From Planctomycetota bacterium (GTDB taxonomy: Bacteria > Planctomycetota > Phycisphaerae > WQYP01), in the NCBI GenBank assembly GCA_021819825.1, contig JAKAEZ010000017.1:1-45957 (forward strand): a stretch of DNA of 45,957 nt, read 5' to 3'. The translations under genes were made by a program, and so were the position numbers. The notes beneath the pieces are model-generated. The model was given only the letters and a program-made list of their open reading frames with translations. It did no database searches and was not told the DNA's origin. Shown here piece after piece: positions 7,960 through 16,737 of this stretch; position 1 is the first letter of the stretch, and each line of letters begins with the position of its first letter.

Positions 7960-9355
7960 GATTCAAATTCTCCAAGTATGGTTCAGGGCCGCCAACCGAG
8001 CAGACCACTGTAACGCCTGCGCCGGGGCTGCTGCGAATATCCAGGTGTCCGCCAATAACGCGGGCACGATAATCCATGATGCGCAATCCCAAGCCACGAC
8101 CGCGTGGTTCGGCAATGCCTAAGCCGTCATCACGGATGGTTAAGCGTACCAACGAGCCTAGTGTTTTGGAACTGATTTCAAGATTTTTCGCTTGCCCATG
8201 GCGGACGGCATTGTTGATGGCTTCCTGCGCAATGCGGTAAAGATGCGTCGCCGCCAGAAGAGAGCAGGACTCCGGCAGCGCATCGGCGCGAATTCGGCAT
8301 TTGATCCCGGCGATAGATCCCACATGGTAACCTAACTCCTGTAACGCGGTGGGAAACTCATCCACCTGATCCAACGGTTGAAGCCCGCGCGCCAACCGGC
8401 GCGTCTGCGCGATGGCATCGTTGAGCAGGGTTGTAAGATTTTCCGTTTCACCGGCCAGCACCTTGGACTTTTTCTTCAGCCGTTGTGCAATGGCTTTGGA
8501 TACCATGGCTGCACCGGTCAAAATCTGCCCCAGACCGTCATGCAGATCCTGTCCGATGCGGCGTTGTTCACGCTCCGCAATGTGCAGAATTTCCGCCTCC
8601 ATGCGCTTACGTTCGGTGATGTCCCGCACGATTCCCGTAAAATGCCGGGCATCGCCGATTTTCTGTTCGCCCACCGCCAGATACATGGGAAAAGTGCTGC
8701 CATCTTTCCGCAGGCCGGTTACTTCCCGCCCCACGCCGATAATTTTTGCGTGGCCCGTGCGAAGATAGTTCTCCACATAATGGTGATGCTCACGGTGATA
8801 AGGCTCAGGCATGAGGATATTAACGTTGCGCCCTATGGCTTCTGCGGCGGCATATCCGAAAATACGTTCCGCGGCGGGGTTGAAAGATTCAATAACGCCG
8901 CAATCATTCATGGTGATAATGGCATCCACGGCCGTTTCAACGATGGCACGAATCTGGGCCTCGCTGCGGCGGAGGGCCTCGGTTATTTGTGCCCGGCCGG
9001 TAACATCAAAACCCGTGAGAATCGCCACCGCCTCACCAGTGTCCTGCTGGGAATGCCGAGTTGCCACATAGGCAATAATGCGTGGATGTTGCTGATTGCA
9101 ACAGCACACTTGTTCAAAATGGATGGGGCTGTGGACCGCATCCCGGTTCGCCAACAACGCCATCACCAGACGAGCATTTTCATGGGATAATATCGAATCT
9201 AAAGCGGGTTGTCCCACCAGCGCGTCGGCACTGCGACCGCAATTGGATGCGACTTCTTTATTCACAAAAAGAATTTGGCCGGCGGCATCCACCACCGCGG
9301 CAAACAGCCCCGTTGAATGAATCATCGCTTTTGCCCATGCCGGATCTTTGGGCAT
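7934..9355 (-). CDS. Two-PAS sensor histidine kinase (HisKA_3 type)
   Basis: A 473-residue kinase without visible membrane segments, hence probably cytoplasmic. A first PAS domain spans about residues 12-120. A second, FixL-like PAS/PAC spans about 133-250 (IVETAVDAIITMNDCGVIE, NILMPEPYHREH, IIGVGREVTGLRKDGS). HisKA_3 dimerisation follows with phosphorylated H272 (RRIGQDLHDGLGQIL). The ATPase domain has the N box (AQEAINNAVRHG), G1 (IRDDGLGI) and G2 (GRGLGLRIMDYRA). It overlaps its response regulator by 26 bases. Although the PAS resembles oxygen-sensing FixL, the position matching the FixL haem-ligand His looks like Lys204 (HAKIIGVGR), so haem binding is doubtful. The signal is unknown. Confidence 0.93.
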   Translation of the reverse strand: MPKDPAWAKAMIHSTGLFAAVVDAAGQILFVNKEVASNCGRSADALVGQPALDSILSHENARLVMALLANRDAVHSPIHFEQVCCCNQQHPRIIAYVATRHSQQDTGEAVAILTGFDVTGRAQITEALRRSEAQIRAIVETAVDAIITMNDCGVIESFNPAAERIFGYAAAEAIGRNVNILMPEPYHREHHHYVENYLRTGHAKIIGVGREVTGLRKDGSTFPMYLAVGEQKIGDARHFTGIVRDITERKRMEAEILHIAEREQRRIGQDLHDGLGQILTGAAMVSKAIAQRLKKKSKVLAGETENLTTLLNDAIAQTRRLARGLQPLDQVDEFPTALQELGYHVGSIAGIKCRIRADALPESCSLLAATHLYRIAQEAINNAVRHGQAKNLEISSKTLGSLVRLTIRDDGLGIAEPRGRGLGLRIMDYRARVIGGHLDIRSSPGAGVTVVCSVGGPEPYLENLNHADHSPSI

Positions 9356-9513
9356 ACATTAAACTCCAGTGCCGCGGGGAGCCGCCCGCGAACCATTCCA
9401 TCGTCGCAGGTGACGATGATTATAAGCATGCCGGCCGGTTTACGCAGCAGCTCAGCGAAAGCCAGTCCCTGCCGCTTTGGGAAATATGGTAGCGGGACCG
9501 GTACGCCGCGGGC

Positions 9514-9548
9514 AAAAAAACACCCGGTCGATTTACATCGACCGGGTG
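9514..9548 (-). terminator. Intrinsic terminator of the EF-G gene
   Basis: A perfect 11-bp stem (CACCCGGTCGA at 9521-9531 pairing with 9538-9548) with a 6-base loop. Read on the minus strand, seven T residues (9520-9514) follow it. It lies 43 bases after the EF-G stop and before the histidine kinase start, and it separates those two units. Confidence 0.93.
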
Positions 9549-9590
9549 CTGATTACTTCAAGCAAGCTAAGGATTGACGGTTCAGAAGAA

Positions 9591-11702
9591 TTACTTCAGG
9601 CTCGCCAGAACTTCATCTTTCACATGGTTGGGCACTTGCGCGTAGCTGTGCGGCTCCATGGTGTAGTTGGCGCGGCCCTGCGTAAGTGAACGCAGAATCG
9701 TGGAATAGCCGAACATGTTCGCCAACGGGACTGTGGCATCGATCACCTGGGTGTTACCGCGATTTTCGGTGTTTTCAATCATGGCGCGGCGACTGGAAAT
9801 ATCTCCCTGTACCGGCCCGGCGAATTCAATGGGAGTCGTCACCTGAAGCTTCATGATCGGCTCAAGCAACACCGGCCCGGCTTTCTTACATGCCGCCTGC
9901 ATGGCCAGAATACCAGCCTGTTCAAAGGCGATCTGCGAGGAATCGACATCATGGTAGCTGCCGTCAAAAAGCGATACTTTCATATTCAGCATCGGGAAGC
10001 CGCCGAGAACACCGGATTTAGCGGCCTGCCGCACGCCATATTCCACCGATGGAATATATTCGCGGGGGATCGCTCCGCCCTTGATATCGTTCTGAAACAG
10101 CAGCGTATCCTCGGAATCATCACCTTCCACCGGCACATACGGCTCAAGCTTAATCCAGCAGTCGCCATATTGGCCGCGACCGCCGCTCTGCTTGACGTGT
10201 TTACCCTGGGCTTCCGCGGCCTTGGTGATCGTTTCTTTGTAGGCGACTTTGGGCTTGCCGACGGTGACATCCACTTTCATGTCGCGCTTGAGTTTGTTGG
10301 CAATGATTTCCAAGTGCAATTCACCCATACCGTGGATGATGGTTTGGCCGGTTTCCGGGTCAAAGTTGCTGCGGAAGGTGGGGTCTTCGCGACGCAGCGT
10401 GGTAAGGGCTTCGCCGAGCTTGTTTTTGTCATTGGCGCTTTTTGGCTCAATGGACATGCTGATAACCGGCTCGGGGAATTCCATTTTTTCCAGGAGAATC
10501 GGATGATCCGGATCGCAGATCGTATCGCCGGTAAGACCATACTTGAAGCCCACAACACCGACGATATCCCCGGCTTCGGCGTATTCACGCTGAATACGAT
10601 CGGCGGCGTGCATTTCCCAGATACGCGAGGCAATTTCTTTTTTATCCCGCGTGGAATTGATGATACGCGCACCAGATTCCAGCTTGCCGGAATACACGCG
10701 AACGTAACTCAAATCACCGTGCTGATCGCTGACAATCTTAAATACAATGCCGCAGAACGGCTCATTGATATCCGCCTTACGAATCAGCTCCTTGCTTTTT
10801 TCACGCACATCGTGGCCCACCATCGGCGGCTTATCCATCGGGCTGGGAAGGTAGTACACCACCGCGTTCAGCAGCAGTTGTACACCTTTATATTTCAAAG
10901 CCGATCCGCACAACACAGGATTAATTTTGATCGCACAGGTGCCCTTTCGCAGGGCGGCTTTAATTTCATCGTTGTTGATGGGCTGATCGGAGAGATATTT
11001 CTCCATCAAATGATCGTCGCATTCCGCGGCTTTTTCAATCATATACGCGCGGGCCTGATCCGCTTTGGCTTTGAACTCGGCCGGTATGGGAATTTCACCC
11101 CACGTGCGCCCCTTGGATTCTTCGTCCCATTGATAGCCCTTCATTTCCAGCAGATCAATGACGCCGGCGAAATTTTCGGCCGCGCCGATGGGAATCTGAA
11201 TCGGAACCGGATTGGCCCCGAGACGGTCATGAATTGTTTTAACGCAGAATTCAAAATCCGCGCCGACTTTGTCCATCTTATTGACAAAGCAGAGCCGCGG
11301 AACATGATACTTCGTGGCCTGCCGCCATACCGTTTCCGATTGCGCTTCCACGCCCTCGCGGCCATCAAACACCGCCACAGCGCCATCAAGCACGCGCAAA
11401 GAGCGTTCGACTTCAACGGTAAAGTCAACGTGGCCCGGGGTATCGATGAGATTAATAATATATTCTTCGCCATCTTCCCGGCCGCTTAAGCGCCAAGGAC
11501 ATGTCGTGGCCGCCGCGGTAATGGTAATACCGCGCTGCTGCTCTTCTTCCAGGTGATCCATAACGGCGGTACCTTCGTGCACTTCGCCGATCTTATGGGT
11601 TTTACCGGTATAAAACAGAATGCGTTCTGACACGGTGGTTTTGCCGGCATCAATATGAGCGGCAATGCCGATGTTGCGATAACGGGTTAAGTCGTGGGCC
11701 AT
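9591..11702 (-). CDS. fusA: Translation elongation factor G
   Basis: A full-length 703-residue GTPase that moves tRNAs and mRNA through the ribosome. The G domain has the P loop ([20 protein letters not shown]), the switch II motif (DTPGHVDFT) and NKMDK. Domain IV/V motifs are present near the C-terminus ([30 protein letters not shown]). AGAGGT lies 7 bases before the ATG, and a strong terminator follows the stop. Strain-level paralogues (EF-G2, mitochondrial-like) cannot be excluded, but length and motifs fit the canonical factor. It is not in the usual rpsL-rpsG-fusA-tuf order here; it appears to be a single-gene unit. Confidence 0.96.
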   Translation of the reverse strand: MAHDLTRYRNIGIAAHIDAGKTTVSERILFYTGKTHKIGEVHEGTAVMDHLEEEQQRGITITAAATTCPWRLSGREDGEEYIINLIDTPGHVDFTVEVERSLRVLDGAVAVFDGREGVEAQSETVWRQATKYHVPRLCFVNKMDKVGADFEFCVKTIHDRLGANPVPIQIPIGAAENFAGVIDLLEMKGYQWDEESKGRTWGEIPIPAEFKAKADQARAYMIEKAAECDDHLMEKYLSDQPINNDEIKAALRKGTCAIKINPVLCGSALKYKGVQLLLNAVVYYLPSPMDKPPMVGHDVREKSKELIRKADINEPFCGIVFKIVSDQHGDLSYVRVYSGKLESGARIINSTRDKKEIASRIWEMHAADRIQREYAEAGDIVGVVGFKYGLTGDTICDPDHPILLEKMEFPEPVISMSIEPKSANDKNKLGEALTTLRREDPTFRSNFDPETGQTIIHGMGELHLEIIANKLKRDMKVDVTVGKPKVAYKETITKAAEAQGKHVKQSGGRGQYGDCWIKLEPYVPVEGDDSEDTLLFQNDIKGGAIPREYIPSVEYGVRQAAKSGVLGGFPMLNMKVSLFDGSYHDVDSSQIAFEQAGILAMQAACKKAGPVLLEPIMKLQVTTPIEFAGPVQGDISSRRAMIENTENRGNTQVIDATVPLANMFGYSTILRSLTQGRANYTMEPHSYAQVPNHVKDEVLASLK

Positions 11703-12269
11703 GATATATACCTCTGTATCCTAAAAGAATGAGTAATAACTTTCTAACTTTACTGACGGTTTTAAACCTCTATAAACAACAAGCCCGCCAGAACCGTCCT
11801 TCTCCGCCGGGCGATATAAATCGCGGCGGCGGGGCGTTTCTCGCGGGCACAGACTTCAGTGGTCACACCCCACCGCACCGTGCCGATGTTTCACCCATGC
11901 CGGGCGTCGCATCGGCCGCGGGGCATGGGCTTAGAAAATATCTATAAGCAGTTTCACCTTTCATTCCTTATAACAGCTCGGCTCAAGAGCCATGGTGCCC
12001 GGCCAAATTTCTCCGCCGGGAAAACTGCGCATCCAAGACCGACTAGGATACCAATAACCGCCCCGGAGATGCAAGCTGCTTTGTGATAATATCGCAATTG
12101 CGTTAAATTTGACGCCAAAGCTAAATCGGTGACGGATTGCCGTAGCAGGCCCGCCGTTGATCCAGTTAAATCCCGCACTGCCCCTGTAAGCCGCAACCCG
12201 AAACCTGCGCCGTCCCACTGAAAAGCCGTATCGCCATGCTGCCTGTTTGCCTGAGCGGTTTGTACCGCG
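11703..12269. other. Intergenic region upstream of fusA
   Basis: About 570 bases that must hold the fusA promoter (minus strand, near 11703-11800). No protein gene is convincing: overlapping short frames at 11954-12218 lack ribosome sites and conserved character. On the plus strand 12164-12212 contains pieces that resemble the cobalamin riboswitch core (AAATCC, CTGTAAGC, CCGAAACCTGC), but the middle section normally found between the last two is missing and no plus-strand gene follows. Confidence 0.5.
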
Positions 12270-13328
12270 TCATGTCTTTGGCCGCAGCGTTGCCATGTCG
12301 ATCACAAAGCGGTATCGGACATCATTTTTTAACAGCCGTTCAAAGGCTTGGTTGACATGCTGAATCGCGATGACTTCCACATCGCTGACAATGTTATGTT
12401 TCGCGCAAAAATCAAACATTTCCTGCGTTTCCGCCATGCCACCGATGGCGGAGCCGGCAATGCTACGACGACCATGGATGATGCTGCCCCCCAGCAGCGG
12501 CGGCGTCAGAGCGGTTAAGGCACCCACCAGCACCATGGTGCCGTCCAGCTTTAGTAATCCGGCATACGGATTCAAATCATGGCCGTTGGGTATGGTATTA
12601 AGCAGAAAATGAAAGCTTTTGGCATGGCGGGCCATCGCGGCGGAATCGCGGGAAATCAGGACTTCATCCGCCCCCAGGCGCATAGCATCCTTGGCTTTGT
12701 CCGGCGAGGTGGTAATCATGACGACGTGAGCCTGCATGGCTTTAGCAAATTTAATTCCCATGTGCCCCAAGCCGCCCAAACCAATCACGCCCACTTTTTG
12801 TCCCTTACCGATTTTCCAGTGCCGCAGCGGAGAATATGTGGTAATCCCGGCGCATAACAGTGGCGCGGCAGCTTTAAGATCCAACGTGGAGGCAACGTTA
12901 ACCACAAAACGTTCCTCAACGACGATTTGATCTGAATAACCGCCGAACGTGTTTTCATTGGTGCCGGGAATTTTGGAATTATAGGTCCAGACGGTGCCGT
13001 TTTCACAATATTGCTCCAGATCAGCCTGGCAGGCCGCGCACCGTCGGCACGAATCAACCATGCAGCCGATGCCGGCAAAGTCGCCGACTTTCAGTTTCGT
13101 AACCTCCGCGCCCACGGATTTCACGCGGCCGACAATCTCATGGCCGGGGACCATTGGATAGGTCGAGCGGCCCCAATCATTGCGACACTGGTGCAAATCG
13201 GTGTGGCAGATCCCGCAATACAATATCTCTATATGCACATCTTTTGGTCCGGGCGGGCGGCGAGAAAAAGCAAAAGGCTCCAAAGCGGAAGAAGCGCTTT
13301 GCACCGCATACCCAAGAGCGTTGATCAT
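12270..13328 (-). CDS. Zinc-dependent NAD(P) alcohol dehydrogenase, cinnamyl/YahK type
   Basis: A 352-residue medium-chain dehydrogenase that probably reduces aldehydes with NADPH. The start at 13328 is preferred to 13346 because AAGGA lies 7 bases upstream. Catalytic zinc ligands are C41 (CGICHTDLH) and H63 with E64 (VPGHEIVGR). The structural zinc Cys residues are C94, C97, C100 and C108. The Rossmann fold shows VIGLGGLGHMGIKFA. The overall pattern matches E. coli YahK. It is the last gene of a minus-strand run that begins with dxs, but a gap of about 100 bases to plsY leaves operon membership open. The physiological substrate is unknown. Confidence 0.93.
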   Translation of the reverse strand: MINALGYAVQSASSALEPFAFSRRPPGPKDVHIEILYCGICHTDLHQCRNDWGRSTYPMVPGHEIVGRVKSVGAEVTKLKVGDFAGIGCMVDSCRRCAACQADLEQYCENGTVWTYNSKIPGTNENTFGGYSDQIVVEERFVVNVASTLDLKAAAPLLCAGITTYSPLRHWKIGKGQKVGVIGLGGLGHMGIKFAKAMQAHVVMITTSPDKAKDAMRLGADEVLISRDSAAMARHAKSFHFLLNTIPNGHDLNPYAGLLKLDGTMVLVGALTALTPPLLGGSIIHGRRSIAGSAIGGMAETQEMFDFCAKHNIVSDVEVIAIQHVNQAFERLLKNDVRYRFVIDMATLRPKT

Positions 13329-13429
13329 AAAACAATCCTTTTCCAAAACAACCCGCTGATGTCGGCCAGTTCAGTGAAGCATTATACCCCGGTAACCGGT
13401 GCAATTCCCGTGCGCTGCTGACGGGGCCA

Positions 13430-14110
13430 TCACTTATGCTTTTCGCCCATTCGCGGTTCGGTGCCGTTAAGTAACCGCCGAATGTTGCTGCGATGTTTAA
13501 TAATAATCAAGGCACCAATCAGGCAACCGGTAAATATCAGCGGTGCAAGCTTGTTCCAGGGCTGGGGGTATAGAAAGCCATCAATAGGGCCTATGTCATG
13601 GCCAATAATTGGAATCAGGACCACAAACACCATAACGCCCACCAGCGATGAAAGCGAAATGATGCGATACACCAGAAACACCAGTAAAAACACCAGCGCC
13701 GCCCCAAGCCCCGCGAGCGTTAAAATCGGCCACACCCCCATCACCACGCCGAAAGTGGTGGCCACACCTTTGCCCCCTTTGAACTTCAAATAGCAGGGAA
13801 AGACATGTCCGAAAATGGCGGCTGCCGCGGTGGCCAGGGGCAGCCACACCGGGCCATGCCAGTGCCGCACAATTAAATCCACCACCAGCACCGGGGCGAA
13901 TCCTTTGAGAAAATCCAGCGCAAAGGCGTACCAGAAGTAACGCATTCCCAGAACCCGCCCGGCATTGGTGGCTCCGATATTTCCACTGCCTTGCGTGCGA
14001 ATATCCACGCCGCGCATCAGCCCCAGCAGTAACCCAAATGGGATGCCCCCAATCAGATACGCCATGATAATACTCGTTAAAGTCGTGACTGAAATCTGCG
14101 TGGCGGTCAT
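13430..14110 (-). CDS. plsY: Glycerol-3-phosphate acyltransferase
   Basis: A 226-residue integral membrane enzyme that transfers the acyl group of acyl-phosphate to glycerol-3-phosphate, the first step of phospholipid synthesis. About five to seven hydrophobic segments are visible. Family motifs are intact: GGIPFGLLLG, GSGNIGATNAGRVLG and the Gly/Lys loop KFKGGKGVATTFGV. AGGA lies 5 bases before the ATG. It follows the GT4 gene by 29 bases on the same strand, which places lipid synthesis next to LPS-core glycosyltransferases. A partner PlsX is not in the window. Confidence 0.95.
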   Translation of the reverse strand: MTATQISVTTLTSIIMAYLIGGIPFGLLLGLMRGVDIRTQGSGNIGATNAGRVLGMRYFWYAFALDFLKGFAPVLVVDLIVRHWHGPVWLPLATAAAAIFGHVFPCYLKFKGGKGVATTFGVVMGVWPILTLAGLGAALVFLLVFLVYRIISLSSLVGVMVFVVLIPIIGHDIGPIDGFLYPQPWNKLAPLIFTGCLIGALIIIKHRSNIRRLLNGTEPRMGEKHK

Positions 14111-14139
14111 GAAAGTCCTGTGAAAAACATAACAGTTTA

Positions 14140-15402
14140 TTAACGGCGCAATTTTAATTGCGCGTTGCGGCAGCCCGCATACAGCGCTTCAAGCTTATCA
14201 AGATGCGCGGCCGGCAGTAATGTCCGCCCCGCGGCTACGGCCGATCGGGCCAGGTCGGCGCGATCGGGACGTTGCGTTGCCAGCGCATCAAGCGCATTGG
14301 CCATGGCGGCGAATTCTCGCGGGGAATCCACGATGCTCCCCAGTTTGTGATTTTCTATATAGTCATGGCAGCCTAAAAAACGCGTGCTGATCACCGGCAA
14401 TCCATACACCACCGCCTCCAGAGCCACTAATCCGAAACTGTCATAAAATGTCGGCAAAAGCAGCGCATCGGCGGCGCTGTAAACGCCGCCGGTTACACGC
14501 GTAGGCCCGATGAATTTTACCCGATCCGCCACACCCAACTGCTGCGCTAAGGCGATGTAATTCTTAACTTTGCCCAGTCCCGCGACCACCAGCTTCCACG
14601 AGGTTCTTGTTTGCGCTATCGCCCGGATCGCCCAGGATAATCCCTTGCGGCGAAAATCATGGCCCACAAATACCGCCACTCGGTCCTCCGGTGCCAACGC
14701 ATATACATCTCTAAACCATTGGCGATCTTTTTTAATTTGCCCGGCCTCCGGCGGTTGAATCATCATGGGGTTTTCCAGCAAAGCCAGTTTGCCATCAGCC
14801 GAACCGTAGAGCGATCGAAAATCGTCTTCCATGGCCGGACTGATGCACAGAATTTTCCATGGCGGCTGATCGGCCGGGGCTTGGGCGGCACGGCGCTCCA
14901 GGGCAAGAAGCGTGCGTTGCTTGCTGGAAAATTGGAGCATCAGCCGTTTGAAGTTGGCAGCCTGCGCGGTTTCACGGGAGGATATCGATTGCCGCTGAAT
15001 TCGCGCGTAAACCCCGGCATGGGGATGGTACAAATCTCCCGCCCATGCGACGGTCATGGAATGCGCCACATCAGGACGATGCGCTTTACACCACGCTTTT
15101 GCCGCCATACCAAACTGCCGAAACCCGATACCGGTACTTAATTTTATCGCCGGCAGACGATGCACATGAACCCCATCCGGAGGCAGCACATCCGGCGATT
15201 TTCCCGCATGCGCGGAGCGCTGCGCATCGTGGGATGCCCCCTGATGGGCGGCCTGATATTTATGTCTTTTTCTGGCGCTATCATGGCACAACGCGTGCAC
15301 CTCGTGCCCACGCAGAGCCAGTTGTTCAGAGAGCCAAAACGTATAATTTTCCGCGCCGCCGCGCGAAGGGTCAAAATGTTCAATGATCAGCGCTATTTTC
15401 AT
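14140..15402 (-). CDS. Family 4 glycosyltransferase, WaaG-like
   Basis: A 420-residue GT-B glycosyltransferase. The start at 15402 is chosen because AAAGGAGG lies 4 bases upstream and MKIALIIEHFDPSRGGAENY begins the fold; its ATG overlaps the TGA of the upstream GT9 gene (ATGA). The N-terminal half contains VAHSMTVAWAGDLYHPHAGV. The C-terminal half has the nucleotide-sugar site: VAVFVGHDFRRKGL, VADRVKFIGPTR and the E(x7)E segment LPTFYDSFGLVALEAVVYG. The pattern resembles WaaG, the glucosyltransferase acting on LPS inner core, and the linked heptosyltransferase supports such a role. The sugar transferred is not certain. Confidence 0.88.
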   Translation of the reverse strand: MKIALIIEHFDPSRGGAENYTFWLSEQLALRGHEVHALCHDSARKRHKYQAAHQGASHDAQRSAHAGKSPDVLPPDGVHVHRLPAIKLSTGIGFRQFGMAAKAWCKAHRPDVAHSMTVAWAGDLYHPHAGVYARIQRQSISSRETAQAANFKRLMLQFSSKQRTLLALERRAAQAPADQPPWKILCISPAMEDDFRSLYGSADGKLALLENPMMIQPPEAGQIKKDRQWFRDVYALAPEDRVAVFVGHDFRRKGLSWAIRAIAQTRTSWKLVVAGLGKVKNYIALAQQLGVADRVKFIGPTRVTGGVYSAADALLLPTFYDSFGLVALEAVVYGLPVISTRFLGCHDYIENHKLGSIVDSPREFAAMANALDALATQRPDRADLARSAVAAGRTLLPAAHLDKLEALYAGCRNAQLKLRR

Positions 15403-16619
15403 ACCCCCTCCTTTCGCCACTTTTCCGCGACTGCCTGCAAAACCATTTCAGCGGTAATGCCCGTCATGCACCGATGATCAATCGGGCAGAATTTCAACTG
15501 GCATGGGCCGCAGGGGACCGGTAGCGCGATCTGCCGCTCATTTTTGTAGAATATTTCCGCCCAACGCGGATCGGTGGGGCCAAAAAGAGTGACCAGCGGC
15601 GTATCCAGCGCGGCGGCGAAGTGCCGCGGGCCTGTGTCATTGCATAACACTACTGCTGCGCGGCGCACCAATTCCTTGACTGCTCCCAAACTTACTCCGG
15701 CTCCGTTATTAAGCTTATGCAGTGGAATCACCCGGGCGGCAATATCCGGCGCAATGCCCTCCAGGATTGCCTCAATGAGTGGGCGTTCACGCGCGGCTCC
15801 GCCGATAAGTACATAAGCCGGCGGCCCGCTGTGACCGGCGGCCACCGCCGATGCAACGGCCGCGAATCGCTCCGGCGGCCAGCATTTCGCTGCGCCAAAA
15901 TGGGCACCGGGAAAAAGCATCATAAATGGGGCGCCGCTGGAGATTCCCACCTCCCTCAGAACCGCCTGGGCCTGATCGCGCTCCGCTTCGGTGATGCCCA
16001 GCAGCATTTTCCGATCCCGCAATGCGCTGCCCAGGTAGCCGCTTAAATTCAGGTAATAATCAAGGGTCGGCAGCGGCTCAAACGTATTCCAGGAGGACAT
16101 TTTCACATACCAGCCTGGAATTTTTTGCAGATCGTTCAATACAGTTGACCCGCGCGGCAGTCGGTCCCCCGCGATCGATTCACGCGCGGCACGGCGCTGA
16201 ATCATCAGACGGACTTCATAGTCCGAGCGCCGAATGGGTTTTATATTATCGGTCAGCAATAGCCGCCGCCCGTCGCGATTGTAGCCCAGCCGCCGCGGAA
16301 TGCCCGCGCGCCAGGCCAGAAAAGCCGAGCGAAAACTGTTGGGTAAAATCACCGCAAGATCAAAATTCTGCTTCCGCAGAGCGGTGGCCGTTTGCGAATA
16401 ATTGATACGACCGGCCTTATCGGTGGCATATAACAGGGCCGCGTCAATGAGGGGTAGCCCCGTAAGCACTGGTTGCACCAGAGTTTTACCCAGGCAACTG
16501 ATACGCGCCGCGGGAAACAACTGACGCAACGCACGCAGAAAAGGCGTGGCCATAACAGCATCGCCCAGCCAAGTAGGCATGATGACAAGAATCTGTTGTG
16601 GGTCGCGGTTTAAATTCAC
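15399..16619 (-). CDS. Family 9 glycosyltransferase, heptosyltransferase-like (WaaF type)
   Basis: A 406-residue GT-B enzyme of the ADP-heptose:LPS heptosyltransferase family. The N-terminus carries the typical ILVIMPTWLGDAVMATPFLR, followed by the acceptor-side domain with LAVILPNSFRSAFLAWRAGI and RLGYNRDGR. The C-terminal donor domain contains MLFPGAHFGAAKCWPPERFA and VLCNDTGPRHFAAALDTPLV ending TLFGPTDPRW, which match the heptosyltransferase II signature. It overlaps the GT4 gene by 4 bases, so both are co-translated for LPS core assembly at the inner membrane. A late Cys-rich segment (CGPCQLKFCPIDHRCM) is typical of many WaaF-like proteins. The exact heptose position is inferred from family only. 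Confidence 0.9.
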   Translation of the reverse strand: MNLNRDPQQILVIMPTWLGDAVMATPFLRALRQLFPAARISCLGKTLVQPVLTGLPLIDAALLYATDKAGRINYSQTATALRKQNFDLAVILPNSFRSAFLAWRAGIPRRLGYNRDGRRLLLTDNIKPIRRSDYEVRLMIQRRAARESIAGDRLPRGSTVLNDLQKIPGWYVKMSSWNTFEPLPTLDYYLNLSGYLGSALRDRKMLLGITEAERDQAQAVLREVGISSGAPFMMLFPGAHFGAAKCWPPERFAAVASAVAAGHSGPPAYVLIGGAARERPLIEAILEGIAPDIAARVIPLHKLNNGAGVSLGAVKELVRRAAVVLCNDTGPRHFAAALDTPLVTLFGPTDPRWAEIFYKNERQIALPVPCGPCQLKFCPIDHRCMTGITAEMVLQAVAEKWRKEGV

Positions 16620-16737
16620 GCCCCTATTTTCGTCGGGAGCTTCATCCGTTGCAATGCCCCGGCCGATATTTTATCCCAACGCATAGCGTAGGGCGGTTCA
16701 GGAGCCGGTCCGAGTCATCGGTGGGAATTCCCCGAAG

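Noticed and set aside
8378-9190. A 270-codon open frame on the plus strand
   Set aside because: Antisense to the histidine kinase, with no recognisable domain and no ribosome site.
9951-11489. A 512-codon open frame on the plus strand
   Set aside because: It is antisense to fusA, which has full family motifs, its own ribosome site and a terminator. The long frame reflects codon bias in fusA.
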